DNA of 64,000 bases from Luteitalea sp. TBR-22 (GCF_016865485.1 NZ_AP024452.1:1696501-1760500); one strand, 5' to 3'; shown: positions 1-9,941, counted from the stretch's first letter. Made by a program: numbers and translations. The notes: generated from the sequence alone by a model not told the origin.

Positions 1-662
1 GCGTCGCTCGTGACCGACGGGGCCGACCGCCCGATCGACCGCGGCCCCGGCGCGGCGCCGGGCGCGACGCGACGACCCGCGTCGAGGGCGGCGAGCACGG
101 GCGCCGGCGTCGTTCCGGCGGCCGGCGCGCCCGGCGCGACCTCGATCGTCCAGGACACGGTCGCCGTCTGCGGCGCGAAGCAGATCTTGTCGTCGCAGGC
201 CTGGTACCGCAGGCGCCCCGGCACGACGATCGGTCCCGCGGCGGCGCCGGCCGCGACGGCGACCTCCGCGCCGACCACGAAGGCGTGATCGAAGACCGCC
301 AGGGGCTGTGGCTGCCCTTCCTGCACGAAGTCCACGGGCGTCGGGTAAATCAGTTGCCGCACCTCCACACCTGCCGGGGCATCGACGGAGAGCACCGTGG
401 CGATGAGCGACGGGTCGCGGGGCGCGTCCGACTGCACGTGCAGGCCTTCGGGCAGCGAGACGGCCAGGGCGAGACGGGTGGTGCCGCCCGGCGGGACGCG
501 GGCAGCCTCGACGTGAGGCGTCACCTCGGCCTTCGGGCGGCGCATCTGCGCGTCGGCGGCGGTCGCCGCGGCCGCGAGGCACACCAGGGCGGTCAGGAGG
601 GCGGTTGCCGCGCGGCGCGACAGGTCACCGAGTCGGGGCGAGGGCACCGGGAAGGACGTCAC
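1..662 (-). CDS. DsbD-like thiol:disulfide interchange protein, N-terminal part (runs off left edge)
   Basis: Reading the minus strand from a GTG at 662 gives 220 codons open to the window edge, so the 3' end is missing. An export signal (hydrophobic stretch of Leu/Ala around residues 18-32, ending near ADAQ) is followed by an immunoglobulin-like domain with the pattern YQACDDKICFAP near residue 160. That CxxxxC-containing motif is the hallmark of the periplasmic alpha domain of DsbD/ScsB-type proteins, which pass electrons to periplasmic thiol partners. The transmembrane and thioredoxin-like parts, if present, would lie beyond base 1. An upstream ATG at 670 is closed by a TGA after two codons, so the start is GTG 662 or the in-frame GTG four codons on. 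Family known; the full domain layout is inference. Confidence 0.72.
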   Translation of the reverse strand, partial: MTSFPVPSPRLGDLSRRAATALLTALVCLAAAATAADAQMRRPKAEVTPHVEAARVPPGGTTRLALAVSLPEGLHVQSDAPRDPSLIATVLSVDAPAGVEVRQLIYPTPVDFVQEGQPQPLAVFDHAFVVGAEVAVAAGAAAGPIVVPGRLRYQACDDKICFAPQTATVSWTIEVAPGAPAAGTTPAPVLAALDAGRRVAPGAAPGPRSIGRSAPSVTSD

Positions 663-774
663 CCCTGCATCGTAGCAAGCACGGGCCGGTCCAGGGGCCG
701 ACCAGGCCCGGGCGGCGCGCGGTTGGCGGCCGGGTGAGAAAGAGGTGCCCGGGCGTTCACGCCGCAGCGGACCG

Positions 775-1026
775 TCATGCCCGTCGACGGGCTGCCGGCG
801 CCAGGCCCGCCGCTGCCGCCGGCGCTCCGTCCCGGTCCTCGATGACGAAGTCGGCCTGATGTCCGCGGTCGCGGCAGTCGTCGTGCGGGTCATCGACGAT
901 CAACAGCGCACGCGACGTCCAGGTGCGGTACAGGCCGACGCGGCAGCCGCAGGGCAGGACCCGCACCAGCAGGCACTGCGCCACCTCGAGCCGTTCCGCC
1001 GCGGTCATCATGCGTCCCACTGTCAT
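775..1026 (-). CDS. small Cys/His-containing hypothetical protein, 83 aa
   Basis: An 83-residue frame starts at ATG 1026, preceded by a GAGGTG ribosome-binding-like sequence six bases upstream. The first half resembles a small folded domain with PCGCRVGLY at residues 25-33, and the middle carries DDCRDRGHQ, giving three cysteines and several histidines that could bind a metal; this is a guess. The C-terminal 20 residues are Ala/Arg-rich and look like linker. It lies between a response-regulator gene and the DsbD-like gene, all on the same strand, but gaps of 100 bases or more argue against tight coupling. I do not recognise the family. Confidence 0.5.
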   Translation of the reverse strand: MTVGRMMTAAERLEVAQCLLVRVLPCGCRVGLYRTWTSRALLIVDDPHDDCRDRGHQADFVIEDRDGAPAAAAGLAPAARRRA

Positions 1027-1151
1027 CGGCCACCTCGTCGCGCTCGGCAGGCACTCGGCAGTTTCGACGGTGGGCGTGTTGGGAATCGGTGACACGTTGA
1101 TGGCGCCGCCGACACGGCGGTCGGCGCTGCCGGCGCGCGGCGTCGGCGCGG

Positions 1152-1892
1152 CTACTCGGCGTCGGCGAACTTGTAGCCCACGCCCCAGGCGGTGAGGATC
1201 AGGGCGGGCTGGCGGGGATCGCCCTCGAGCTTCTTCCGCAGGCGGCTCACCACGGTGTCCACGGTGCGCTCGGTGACGTATGCATCGTCCTTCCACACCG
1301 TCTGGAGGAGGCGGGCGCGGCTGAACACGATGCCCCGACGCGCCACGAGCTGGTGCAGGAGGTCGAACTCCTGGCGCGTCAGGTCGACGGGTGCGCCGTC
1401 GACGAGCACCTGCCGACGGTCGATGTCCATCGTCACGTGCGGGGCGAGCCGCAGCACGGTGGAGGGCGGCGTCGTCGGGTCGGCGCCGTCGGGCTGCGTG
1501 CGCCGCATCAGCGCGGCCACGCGGGCCTGCAGTTCCCTGACGCCGAACGGCTTGGTGAGGTAGTCGTCGGCGCCGCTGTCGAGGCCGATGACGATGTCGG
1601 CCTCGGAATCGCGTGCCGTGAGGATCAGGATGGGCGTGCCGGTGTTCACGCCGGCGGTCCGCACGGCGCGGCACAGCGAGATGCCATCCAGCCCCGGCAG
1701 CATCACGTCGAAGACCAGCAGGTCGAACTTCTGCGCGCGGGCGACGTCGAGCGCGTCGCGGCCATCGCCGATGTCCTCGACGCTGAAGCCGGCCAGCCCC
1801 AGGTGCAGGTGCAGCAACTCCCGGATGGCGGCGTCGTCCTCGACGACGAGCACGCGTCGGCCCTCGACATGCGACATGGCAGTGGGGCCCAT
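1152..1892 (-). CDS. OmpR/PhoB-family response regulator
   Basis: A 246-residue protein with an N-terminal receiver domain (acidic pair VEDD near residue 18, phospho-acceptor Asp in VFDVMLPGLDG, conserved Thr in ILTARD, Lys in LTKPFG) and a C-terminal winged-helix DNA-binding domain ending in the typical GVGYKF strand. It should bind DNA when phosphorylated by a histidine kinase. No kinase gene adjoins it; the nearest sensor kinases are more than 16 kb away, so it is an orphan in this window. ATG 1877 (MSHVEG) is an alternative start. The end of hypF lies 45 bases upstream on the same strand, so the two may be cotranscribed. Confidence 0.9.
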   Translation of the reverse strand: MGPTAMSHVEGRRVLVVEDDAAIRELLHLHLGLAGFSVEDIGDGRDALDVARAQKFDLLVFDVMLPGLDGISLCRAVRTAGVNTGTPILILTARDSEADIVIGLDSGADDYLTKPFGVRELQARVAALMRRTQPDGADPTTPPSTVLRLAPHVTMDIDRRQVLVDGAPVDLTRQEFDLLHQLVARRGIVFSRARLLQTVWKDDAYVTERTVDTVVSRLRKKLEGDPRQPALILTAWGVGYKFADAE

Positions 1893-1937
1893 GGTACGCC
1901 AGTGGGCGCCGCGGGCCGTGGCGGGTGAGCGGCGCGG

Positions 1938-4232
1938 TCAGCGCGTGCCGGCGACCACCGCCTGGCCGAGCGCCAGCCCGCCGTCGTTGGGCGGCACCTG
2001 ACGGTGCAGCAGCACGCGGAAGCCGGCGGCGTCGAGGCCCGAGGCCGCCAGGGTGGTGAGGCGGACGTTCTGGAACACCCCACCCGACAGGCCGACGACG
2101 TCCAGGCCGGTGCGCGCCCGGGCATGGCGGGCGGCCGCCACCACCGCATCGGCGACAGCGACGTGCAACCCGGCTGCCAGGCTCGCCACGTCCTCGCCCC
2201 GCTGCAGCCTGGCCACCAGGTCGCGCAGCATCGGCGCGGGATCGCACCGCATGACGTCCCCCTCGACCGGCGCGGCGAACGCCGCGAGGGGCGATGCCGT
2301 GGCGGCGTGGCCGGCCGCCGTCTCGAGCGCGATGGCCGCCTGTGCCTCGAAGGTGGCGACCTGCGCCAGGCCGAGGAGGGCAGCACACGCGTCGAACAGC
2401 CGCCCCATGCTGCTCGAGGCGACGATCCCGAGGCCGCGAGCCAGGCGCTGCGCCAGCACCTGCCGCTCCGCGTCGGGGCAGGCGCGCACGCAGGGCAGTG
2501 TGTCGCCCCACGGGATGCCCGCCGCGGTGAGATGGGCGAGGGCGAGGCGGGGCACGTGCCGCACGTCCGCGTCGCCGGCCGGCAGCGGCGTGGTCGCGAG
2601 GTGCGCGGCGCGCTCGACCGATGTGTAGCCGCCAACGAAGACCTCGCCTCCCCACACCGTGCCGTCCGGGCCGTACCCGGTGCCGTCGAACACCACGCCG
2701 ATCATGCCGGAGGCGCGCGGCAGGCCGTGCTCGGCCATCAGCGCGGCATGGTGGGCGTGGTGATGGTGCACCGCCTCGGTCGGGATGCCGCGTGAGGCGG
2801 CCCACTGGCGGGCCCAGCGCGACGACAGGTACCCGGGGTGCGGGTCGAAGGCGACGCGTGCCGGGGTGATCGCGAAGAGGTCGAGGAGGTGCGCCGCGGC
2901 CCGCTCGAAGGCGTGCAGCGTCTCGACGGTCTCCATGTCGCCGACGTGCTGGCTGAGCCACGCCTCGCGATCCTGCGCGACCGCGCACGTCGCCTTGAGT
3001 TCGGCGCCGACGGCGAGCACGGCGGGCACGGCGAACGGCAAGGCGATGGGATAAGGCGCGTAGCCGCGTGAGCGGCGCACGGGGACGGGCGCGCCCAGCA
3101 CGACGCGCACGACCGAGTCGTCGCACACCGCGTGGATGTCGCGATCGTGCAGCAGCAGGCCGTCGGCCATGGTGGTCAGCCGCTCGCGTGCTTCCTCGTT
3201 GGTCCGGGCAATCGGCTCGTCGGCGCGATTGCCCGACGTCAGCACGAGCGGCGTGTCGCCGACGATCAGCCGGTGGAGGGGCGAGTAGGGCAGCATCAGG
3301 CCGAGCGTGTCCTGGGCCGGCGCGACGGCGTCCGACACCAGGCCGGCGCCGTCGGCGCGCCGCCGCAGCAGCACGATCGGCCTGGCGCGCGACTGCAGGG
3401 CGAGCGCCTCGGCATCCGACACCACGCACAGTCGTCGTGCCGCGTCGAGCGAGTCGACCATCAGGGCGAAGGGCTTGGCGCCGCGCCCCTTCCGCGCCCG
3501 CAACTGGCGCACGGCGTCGTCGTCGGTCGCGTCGCACGCGAGATGGAAGCCGCCGATCCCCTTGATCGCGACGATGCGGCCGGCGGCGAGCCAGGCGCGC
3601 ACCTGGGCCATCGCCGATGCGGAGTCGTGGCGTGTGGCGGCAGGCGCGTCGGCGACGTCCGGACCTTCGACCCAGGCGTGCGGTCCGCACACGGGGCAGG
3701 CGGTCGGTTCGGCGTGATAGCGGCGGTCGGCCGGATCCTCGTACTCGCGCGCGCAGGCGTCGCACATCGTGAACCGCGCCATCGTCGTCGACGCGCGGTC
3801 GTACGGCAGGGCCGTGATGACGGTGAAGCGCGGGCCGCACTGCGTGCAGTTGAGGAACGGGTAGCCGTGGCGTCGGTCGGCAGGGTCGGCGAGCTCGCGC
3901 AGGCAGGCGTCGCAGGTGGCCACGTCGGGCGGGATCGACGCATGCCCGTCGCCCGACTGGCGACTGCGATCGATATGGAAGGTCGCCTCGCCCGTCGGCG
4001 CGCAGTCGACCACCTCGATGTCGCCCACGGCGGCCAGCGGCGGGGCGTCGCGGCGCAGGGCGACCGCCAGCGTGTCGAGAGCCGCCGCGGGACCTTCGGC
4101 CTCGATGATCACGGCGCCGCTCTCGTTGCGCACCCAGCCGCCGAGGCCGAGGCGGCGAGCCAGGCCGGCGACGAACGGCCGGAAGCCGACTCCCTGCACC
4201 ACGCCACGGACCACCAGTCGCCTGCGCTGCAT
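1938..4232 (-). CDS. hypF: hydrogenase maturation carbamoyltransferase HypF
   Basis: A 764-residue protein, normal for HypF. Order of parts: acylphosphatase-like domain (GVVQGVGFRPF near residue 10), two CxxC-x18-CxxC zinc fingers (CDACLRE, CTQCG, CDACARE, CPVCG), a YrdC-like nucleotide-binding domain (KGIGGFHLAC), and a Kae1-like domain with a His-rich metal motif HHHHAHH. HypF converts carbamoyl phosphate and ATP to a carbamoyl-adenylate and passes the carbamoyl group to the C-terminal Cys of HypE, the source of the cyanide ligands of [NiFe] hydrogenase. ATG 4232 is chosen because the acylphosphatase domain begins right after it; longer in-frame starts would run over hypA. It diverges from hypA across about 56 bases. 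Confidence 0.97.
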   Translation of the reverse strand: MQRRRLVVRGVVQGVGFRPFVAGLARRLGLGGWVRNESGAVIIEAEGPAAALDTLAVALRRDAPPLAAVGDIEVVDCAPTGEATFHIDRSRQSGDGHASIPPDVATCDACLRELADPADRRHGYPFLNCTQCGPRFTVITALPYDRASTTMARFTMCDACAREYEDPADRRYHAEPTACPVCGPHAWVEGPDVADAPAATRHDSASAMAQVRAWLAAGRIVAIKGIGGFHLACDATDDDAVRQLRARKGRGAKPFALMVDSLDAARRLCVVSDAEALALQSRARPIVLLRRRADGAGLVSDAVAPAQDTLGLMLPYSPLHRLIVGDTPLVLTSGNRADEPIARTNEEARERLTTMADGLLLHDRDIHAVCDDSVVRVVLGAPVPVRRSRGYAPYPIALPFAVPAVLAVGAELKATCAVAQDREAWLSQHVGDMETVETLHAFERAAAHLLDLFAITPARVAFDPHPGYLSSRWARQWAASRGIPTEAVHHHHAHHAALMAEHGLPRASGMIGVVFDGTGYGPDGTVWGGEVFVGGYTSVERAAHLATTPLPAGDADVRHVPRLALAHLTAAGIPWGDTLPCVRACPDAERQVLAQRLARGLGIVASSSMGRLFDACAALLGLAQVATFEAQAAIALETAAGHAATASPLAAFAAPVEGDVMRCDPAPMLRDLVARLQRGEDVASLAAGLHVAVADAVVAAARHARARTGLDVVGLSGGVFQNVRLTTLAASGLDAAGFRVLLHRQVPPNDGGLALGQAVVAGTR

Positions 4233-4288
4233 CGTGCTCCCGTGCCCGGCGCGCGAGGCCGTGGCCGTCCATGACACTACACTGGGAC

Positions 4289-4651
4289 GTGCACGAACTC
4301 TCCATCGCGCAGAGCCTGGTCGCGCTCGCGCAGCAGCACCTGCCGGCCGACGTGTCGCGGGTGCACGCGGTGACCGTGCGGGTGGGCGCACTGGCAGGCG
4401 TGGTCGGCGAGGCCCTGCACTTCTGTTACGACCTGGCCACCGAAGGCACGCCGCTGGCGGGCTCGTCGCTGCGCATCGAGGACGTGCCGCTGGTCATCCA
4501 CTGCGATGGCTGCGGGCAGGATCACCAACTGGCGATGCCGCCGGTGTTCCGCTGCCCGGTGTGCGACGTGCCGTGCGGCGACGTGCGGCAGGGCCGCGAA
4601 CTGGACCTCGCCTCCATCGAGTACGATACCGACGAGGACGCCCCACCATGA
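4289..4651 (+). CDS. hypA: hydrogenase nickel insertion protein HypA
   Basis: A 120-residue HypA/HybF protein. The start is taken at GTG 4289, giving Met-His-Glu-Leu-Ser-Ile: in HypA the nickel ligand is His2, so an ATG six codons upstream (4271) would bury that residue and is rejected. The zinc site is visible as CDGCG and CPVC followed by a third CG pair in the C-terminal half. HypA works with HypB to place nickel into the hydrogenase large subunit. Its stop overlaps the hypB start (ATGA), the first of a chain of overlaps through hypD. Confidence 0.95.
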   Translation: MHELSIAQSLVALAQQHLPADVSRVHAVTVRVGALAGVVGEALHFCYDLATEGTPLAGSSLRIEDVPLVIHCDGCGQDHQLAMPPVFRCPVCDVPCGDVRQGRELDLASIEYDTDEDAPP

Positions 4652-5342
4652 GCCTCACCCCGCGCGTGCTCGAGATCCGGCAGAAGGTCCTGTCGCGCAA
4701 CGACGAGCTCGCCCGCGCGCTGCGTGCCCGCCTTCGCGGGCACGGGGTGTTCACCCTCAACCTCGTCTCGAGCCCCGGCACCGGCAAGACGCGCCTGCTC
4801 GAGGTCCTGCTCCGCCGGCTCGTGGAGCGGGGCATCCGCGTCCATGCACTGGTCGGCGACCTGGCGACCGACAACGACGCGCAGCGGCTCGCGCGCAGCG
4901 GCGCGCCGGTGCGGCAGATCCTCACGCAGGGCCGATGTCATCTCGAGGCCGAGATGATCGCGCAGCACCTCGAGGGTTGGGACCTCGAAGCCTGCGACCT
5001 GCTGGTGATCGAGAACGTCGGCAACCTCGTGTGCCCGTCGAGCTACGACCTCGGGGAGGATGCCCGCATCGCCTTGCTGTCGGTCACCGAAGGCGAGGAC
5101 AAGCCGCTCAAGTACCCCGCGATCTTCAACTCCGCGGACGTGGCGGTGATCACCAAGGTGGACCTGGCTGAGGCGTGCGAGGCCGACCTCGGGGCCCTGC
5201 ACGCCAACCTGCAGGCGATACGTCCCGGCATCACCGTGTTCGAGACCTCGGCGCGGACCGGGACCGGCCTCGACGCGCTCCTCGACTGGATCACCGCCCG
5301 GCAGTCCGAGCGAGGCGCGTCCCTGCAGGGCGCGGCGCCGCG

Positions 5343-5346
<4 letters not shown>
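4648..5346 (+). CDS. hypB: hydrogenase nickel incorporation GTPase HypB
   Basis: A 232-residue SIMIBI-class GTPase. Walker A is SSPGTGKT (about residue 41), the G-domain metal site has the Cys-His pair in GRCHLE, the switch region reads [10 protein letters not shown], and the base-specificity motif is TKVD. Unlike many HypB proteins there is no His-rich nickel-storage tail at the N terminus, so it probably acts purely as the GTP-driven switch that dimerises and hands nickel to HypA. Starts inside the hypA stop and ends inside the hypD start, so translation is likely coupled. Confidence 0.96.
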
Positions 5347-6449
<1,103 letters not shown>

Positions 6450-6450
6450 C

Positions 6451-7536
6451 ATGGCCGAGACCGCATTGCCCGGACCCGGCGGCGGCCCGGACTTCGAGTC
6501 CTGGGCGTGTCCGCTGCCCTTGCGCGACTACCCGCGCGTGGTGCTCGGGCACGGCGGCGGCGGCGCGCTGTCGGAGGAACTGGTCCGGCACCTTTTCGTG
6601 CCCGCCTTCGGCAACCCGGCGCTCGACGCGCTCGGCGATGCCAGCCTCGTCGACGTTCCCGCCGGGCGGCTCGCACTCTCGACCGACGGCTTCGTCGTGC
6701 GACCGCTGGTCTTCCCGGGAGGCAGCATCGGCGAGCTCGCGGTCAACGGCACGGTCAACGATCTCGCGATGCGCGGCGCCACGCCGCTCTACCTCACCGC
6801 GGGCTTCGTGATCGAGGAAGGGCTGGCGATGTCGGTGCTCGGCACCGTGGTGGCGCGCATGGCGGCGGCGGCAGCGGCGGCCGGCGTGCAGATCGTCGCG
6901 GGCGACACCAAGGTGGTCGAGCGCGGCCACGGCGACAGCCTCTACGTGACGACGACGGGCGTCGGCGTGGTGCCGTCGGGCCTGCCGCCCATCGGCCCGG
7001 CGCAGGCCCGGCCTGGCGACAAGGTGTTGTTGAGCGGATCGATCGGCGATCACGGCATCGCCGTGATGAGCGTGCGCGAGTCGCTCGCCTTCGAGACCGC
7101 GATCGTCAGCGACTGCGCGGCCCTGCACGGCCTGGTCGGCTGCATCCTCCACGACGATGGGCGCATCCGCGTGCTGCGCGATCCGACGCGGGGCGGGCTC
7201 GCGGCCACCCTGAACGAGATCGCCACCGCCTCGGCGGTGGGCATCGTGATCGACGAGCGCCGCGTGCCGGTGAAGCCCGAGGTGCGCGGCGCCTGCGACC
7301 TGCTCGGCCTCGACCCCTGGCACGTGGCCAACGAGGGCAAGTGCGTCGCCGTCGTCGCCGCCGACGCGGCCGCCGAGGTGCTCGCCGCGTGGCGCGCGCA
7401 CCCGCTCGGTCGCGACGCGGCGATCATCGGCGAGGTCGAGGCGGGACGTCCGGGCCTGGTCGCCACGCGCACTTCCCTCGGGGCGACCCGCGTGGTGCCC
7501 ATGCCGCTCGGGGAACTGTTGCCCCGGATCTGCTGA
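6451..7536 (+). CDS. hypE: hydrogenase maturation protein HypE (carbamoyl dehydratase)
   Basis: A 361-residue member of the PurM/AIR-synthase-like family. The ATP-binding fold shows GHGGGGALSEEL, STDGFVV, VNGTVNDLAM and the glycine-rich GDTKVV. It ends in PRIC, the invariant C-terminal Cys that HypF carbamoylates and HypE dehydrates to thiocyanate. The start is one base after the hypD stop. Together with hypA, hypB and hypD it forms an unbroken plus-strand operon. Confidence 0.97.
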   Translation: MAETALPGPGGGPDFESWACPLPLRDYPRVVLGHGGGGALSEELVRHLFVPAFGNPALDALGDASLVDVPAGRLALSTDGFVVRPLVFPGGSIGELAVNGTVNDLAMRGATPLYLTAGFVIEEGLAMSVLGTVVARMAAAAAAAGVQIVAGDTKVVERGHGDSLYVTTTGVGVVPSGLPPIGPAQARPGDKVLLSGSIGDHGIAVMSVRESLAFETAIVSDCAALHGLVGCILHDDGRIRVLRDPTRGGLAATLNEIATASAVGIVIDERRVPVKPEVRGACDLLGLDPWHVANEGKCVAVVAADAAAEVLAAWRAHPLGRDAAIIGEVEAGRPGLVATRTSLGATRVVPMPLGELLPRIC

Positions 7537-7606
7537 CGCGACACCTGACGCGACTGCCGCCGCGCCAACTGTCGCACGCCCCGAGACTCTGCCCCTGGTC
7601 GATCTG

Positions 7607-8275
7607 ATGCCGTTGAGCGCCGCCATCCTTACGTGGGCCTTCGGGCTGGTGACCGGCATGCGCCATGCCCTCGAACCCGATCACGTCGCGGCCCTGTCGA
7701 CGCTGGTTGCCGAGGGGCACGGCAGTCGCCGCACGGCGTGGCTCGGCGCCTGGTGGGGCCTGGGCCACACGGCCGCGCTGCTCGTCGTCGGGGTGGCGCT
7801 CGGCGCGCTGCGCACCTCACTGCCGGCCAGCGTGGAGCATGCGCTCGAGACCGGTGTCGCGGTGATGCTGATGCTGCTCGGGGCGCGGGCCATCTGGCTG
7901 GGTGTGCAGGAGATGCGACGGGGCAGCGACGCCTGGCATCGGCACGGTGCGGCCGCGCACCATCATCCGGCCGCCGGCCGTCACCTGCACGTCGGTCGCT
8001 GGTCGCTGTCGCCGCGCGCGTTCCTGGTGGGCGTCGTGCACGGGCTGGCGGGCAGCGGCGCACTGGCCGTTCTGGCGATGAGCGAGTTTCCCGGCTTGCC
8101 TGCCCGCTTGCTGTTCGTCGCGCTCTTCGGGCTCGGGTCGGTCGCGGCGATGGCCGCACTCTCGGGTCTCGCCGGCTGGCACCTGAGCAGACTCAGCGAG
8201 AGACCCGGCGCATCGGCGTGGCTGCAGCTCTCGGCGGGGTTGTTGTCGCTGGTGGTCGGAGGTCTCTGGTTCTGA
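7607..8275 (+). CDS. nickel/cobalt permease (NiCoT/UreH-like)
   Basis: A 222-residue membrane protein with about six hydrophobic segments. The first helix carries RHALEPDH (residues 19-26), the His-x4-Asp-His signature of nickel/cobalt permeases, and a His-rich loop (HHHPAAGRHLH, near residue 122) sits between helices 3 and 4. Located 70 bases after hypE in the same direction, it most likely feeds Ni2+ to the HypA/HypB insertion step. Whether it prefers Ni or Co cannot be told from sequence. It converges with the FHA regulator gene; the two stop codons are separated by only a few bases. Confidence 0.85.
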   Translation: MPLSAAILTWAFGLVTGMRHALEPDHVAALSTLVAEGHGSRRTAWLGAWWGLGHTAALLVVGVALGALRTSLPASVEHALETGVAVMLMLLGARAIWLGVQEMRRGSDAWHRHGAAAHHHPAAGRHLHVGRWSLSPRAFLVGVVHGLAGSGALAVLAMSEFPGLPARLLFVALFGLGSVAAMAALSGLAGWHLSRLSERPGASAWLQLSAGLLSLVVGGLWF

Positions 8276-8289
8276 GCCGGCTACGGCTC
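8274..8289. terminator. short hairpin over two converging stop codons
   Basis: GAGCCG (8274-8279) and CGGCTC (8284-8289) form a perfect six-base stem around a four-base loop exactly where the nickel permease and the FHA regulator genes end head to head. It could act as a small two-way terminator. There is no T-run on either side, so this is weak. Confidence 0.3.
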
Positions 8290-8943
8290 GCGGCGGACCC
8301 GCTCCGTCCGCGCCGCCGTCGCGTCGGCCCACGCGCGATAGGTGATCGAGGCCGCGCCGAGCTCGATGAGGTCGCCGTCCTGCAGGACGCGGGGCTGCGT
8401 CACGCGCTCGCCGCGCACGAACGTGCCGTTGCTCGAGTCGAGATCCTCCACCGTGGCCTCCCCGTCGCGCACCAGGAGCCGGGCGTGTCGCCGTGACACG
8501 CCGGAGGCATCCACCCACACGTCGCTGCGCGGGTCGCGCCCGATCACGTACGTGCCGTCGGCGAGTGGAAAGGGGCGGTCGTCGCGCACCAGCCAGCACA
8601 GCGGCTCGGCGGCCCGACCCGGCTGGCGTTTCGCGAGGTCCTGCGCGGGACCGCTGAAGGCGTACCCGACGCGATGCACGGTGCGGATGAAGCTGGCCTG
8701 ACGCGAGTCGTCGCCGATCACCTGGCGTACTTCCGCGACGACGACGCTGAGGTTGGCCTCGCTCACGAACGTGTCGGGCCAGAGGTGCTCCTGGATCTCG
8801 CGCTTGGTGACCACGGCCGGGCGGCGCTCGAGCAGCAGCCGCAGCAGGTCGAACGCCTTGGGCGACAGGTGCGCGCGCGCCTCGCCGTCGAGCAACTCGC
8901 GCGTGGCGGAATCGAACGTGAAGCGGCCGAAGGCGACCTTCAT
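8281..8943 (-). CDS. winged-helix DNA-binding protein with C-terminal FHA domain
   Basis: A 220-residue protein. Residues 1-100 form an OmpR/CadC-type winged helix (LSPKAFDLLRLLLE, then VHRVGYAF), with no receiver domain in front. Residues about 130-205 form a canonical forkhead-associated domain (VIGRDPRSD, GVSRRHARL, DSSNGTF), which binds phosphothreonine peptides. The logical reading is a transcription factor that senses Ser/Thr phosphorylation directly, and it diverges by about 90 bases from the operon that encodes a Ser/Thr kinase and phosphatase. ATG 8943 is chosen since the winged helix starts there; a GTG at 9024 would add 27 residues of no evident structure. Confidence 0.85.
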   Translation of the reverse strand: MKVAFGRFTFDSATRELLDGEARAHLSPKAFDLLRLLLERRPAVVTKREIQEHLWPDTFVSEANLSVVVAEVRQVIGDDSRQASFIRTVHRVGYAFSGPAQDLAKRQPGRAAEPLCWLVRDDRPFPLADGTYVIGRDPRSDVWVDASGVSRRHARLLVRDGEATVEDLDSSNGTFVRGERVTQPRVLQDGDLIELGAASITYRAWADATAARTERVRREP

Positions 8944-9035
8944 GCGAGGGGTTGCCGAATCCTTGGAGTTCCCTTGGGACTCGCGCGCGGCGTCCGGTGC
9001 ATAGTACCCGACACCAGGGGGCACCCGGAGGGGCG

Positions 9036-9941
9036 ATGACGACGGCGAAGGCGCCCAGCGGGCGCGACATCTGGCAGGCGGTGCGAGACGAACTGCGGCT
9101 CAACCTGTACCCGCTGCCGTTCAGCACGCTGGCCCCGACCGTCTACCACGTCTACCTCCACGCCGAGGACTTCGCCGCCATCGAGGGCATCGTCCCGGCG
9201 ATCGTCGCGCAGGTGGGGCAGGCGCTCACCGCGGAGGTCGAGCGGCTCAACCGGGAGATGGGCAGCCGCGTGAAGACGATCATGGCGCGCCTGCTCGAGC
9301 GCGACCGTCTGGGAGCGATCGAGATGCCCCCGTCGGGATGGGACGTCCACATCCTTCGCGATCCGGACGAGGAACTGGCGCGCGGCCAGATCGGCATCGT
9401 GTCGACGCTGGCCATGCCCGCGCCGGTCGAGCAGGGGGGCACGCCCACCACGCGCATCGTGCGCAGCGTCGTCGGCGGCGGCGCGCGGAGCGCCGCGGTG
9501 TCGGAGGTGCCGGTGTCGTCGGTGGGCGCGTCCGGTGCGGCGGTGGGCGGGGCGGCGGCGGCTCGAGGCGCCGACGTGAGCGGCGGGCGCGATCGCGCCC
9601 GCCTGGTGTACCAGGACGATCAGGGCCCGCACACCTTCGTGATGCGCAAGGACGCCATCGCCGTCGGCCGGGGCGGCAGCGCCGTGTGGGTCGACGTGCA
9701 GATCGCCACCAGCGCGCGGGTCTCGCGCGAGCACCTGCGCATCCGGTGCGACGGCGGCGGGCGGTTCTTCGTCCAGGACGTCAGCGTGTGGGGCACCACC
9801 GTCGACGACGTCGCCATCCCGCCGGCCGTGCAGGGCGCCGAGGGCGTCCTGCAGCCGGGCGCGGAGCACCCCTTGCCGGCCCGCGCCCGCATCGGCCTGG
9901 CCGGCGCGATCGTCATCGCCTTCGAGGCGCTGGGGGCGTGA
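9036..9941 (+). CDS. FhaA-like protein: DUF3662-type N-terminal domain plus FHA domain
   Basis: A 301-residue cytoplasmic protein. The N-terminal about 130 residues resemble the DUF3662/FhaA N-domain (opening with a helix, then SGWDVHIL), a low-complexity Ala/Gly/Val linker covers about 140-190, and a C-terminal FHA-like domain follows (AVGRGG, RVSREHLRI). The usual Asn-Gly of the FHA loop is replaced by Trp-Gly-Thr, so phosphopeptide binding may be altered. GGAGGGG sits directly before ATG 9036. This is the first gene of the phospho-signalling/cell-wall operon. In actinobacteria FhaA is a kinase substrate that ties PknB to peptidoglycan synthesis; the same role here is inference. Confidence 0.8.
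   Translation: MTTAKAPSGRDIWQAVRDELRLNLYPLPFSTLAPTVYHVYLHAEDFAAIEGIVPAIVAQVGQALTAEVERLNREMGSRVKTIMARLLERDRLGAIEMPPSGWDVHILRDPDEELARGQIGIVSTLAMPAPVEQGGTPTTRIVRSVVGGGARSAAVSEVPVSSVGASGAAVGGAAAARGADVSGGRDRARLVYQDDQGPHTFVMRKDAIAVGRGGSAVWVDVQIATSARVSREHLRIRCDGGGRFFVQDVSVWGTTVDDVAIPPAVQGAEGVLQPGAEHPLPARARIGLAGAIVIAFEALGA

Noticed and set aside
775-4305. A single minus-strand frame of 1,176 codons across the regulator and hypF
   Set aside because: It is out of frame with both proven genes. Only its last 83 codons, after ATG 1026, have a ribosome-binding site and non-shadow composition.
4233-4391. Extended start for hypF adding 53 residues
   Set aside because: The extension is Arg/Ala/Pro-rich, would overlap the hypA coding start and lies before the acylphosphatase domain that begins HypF.
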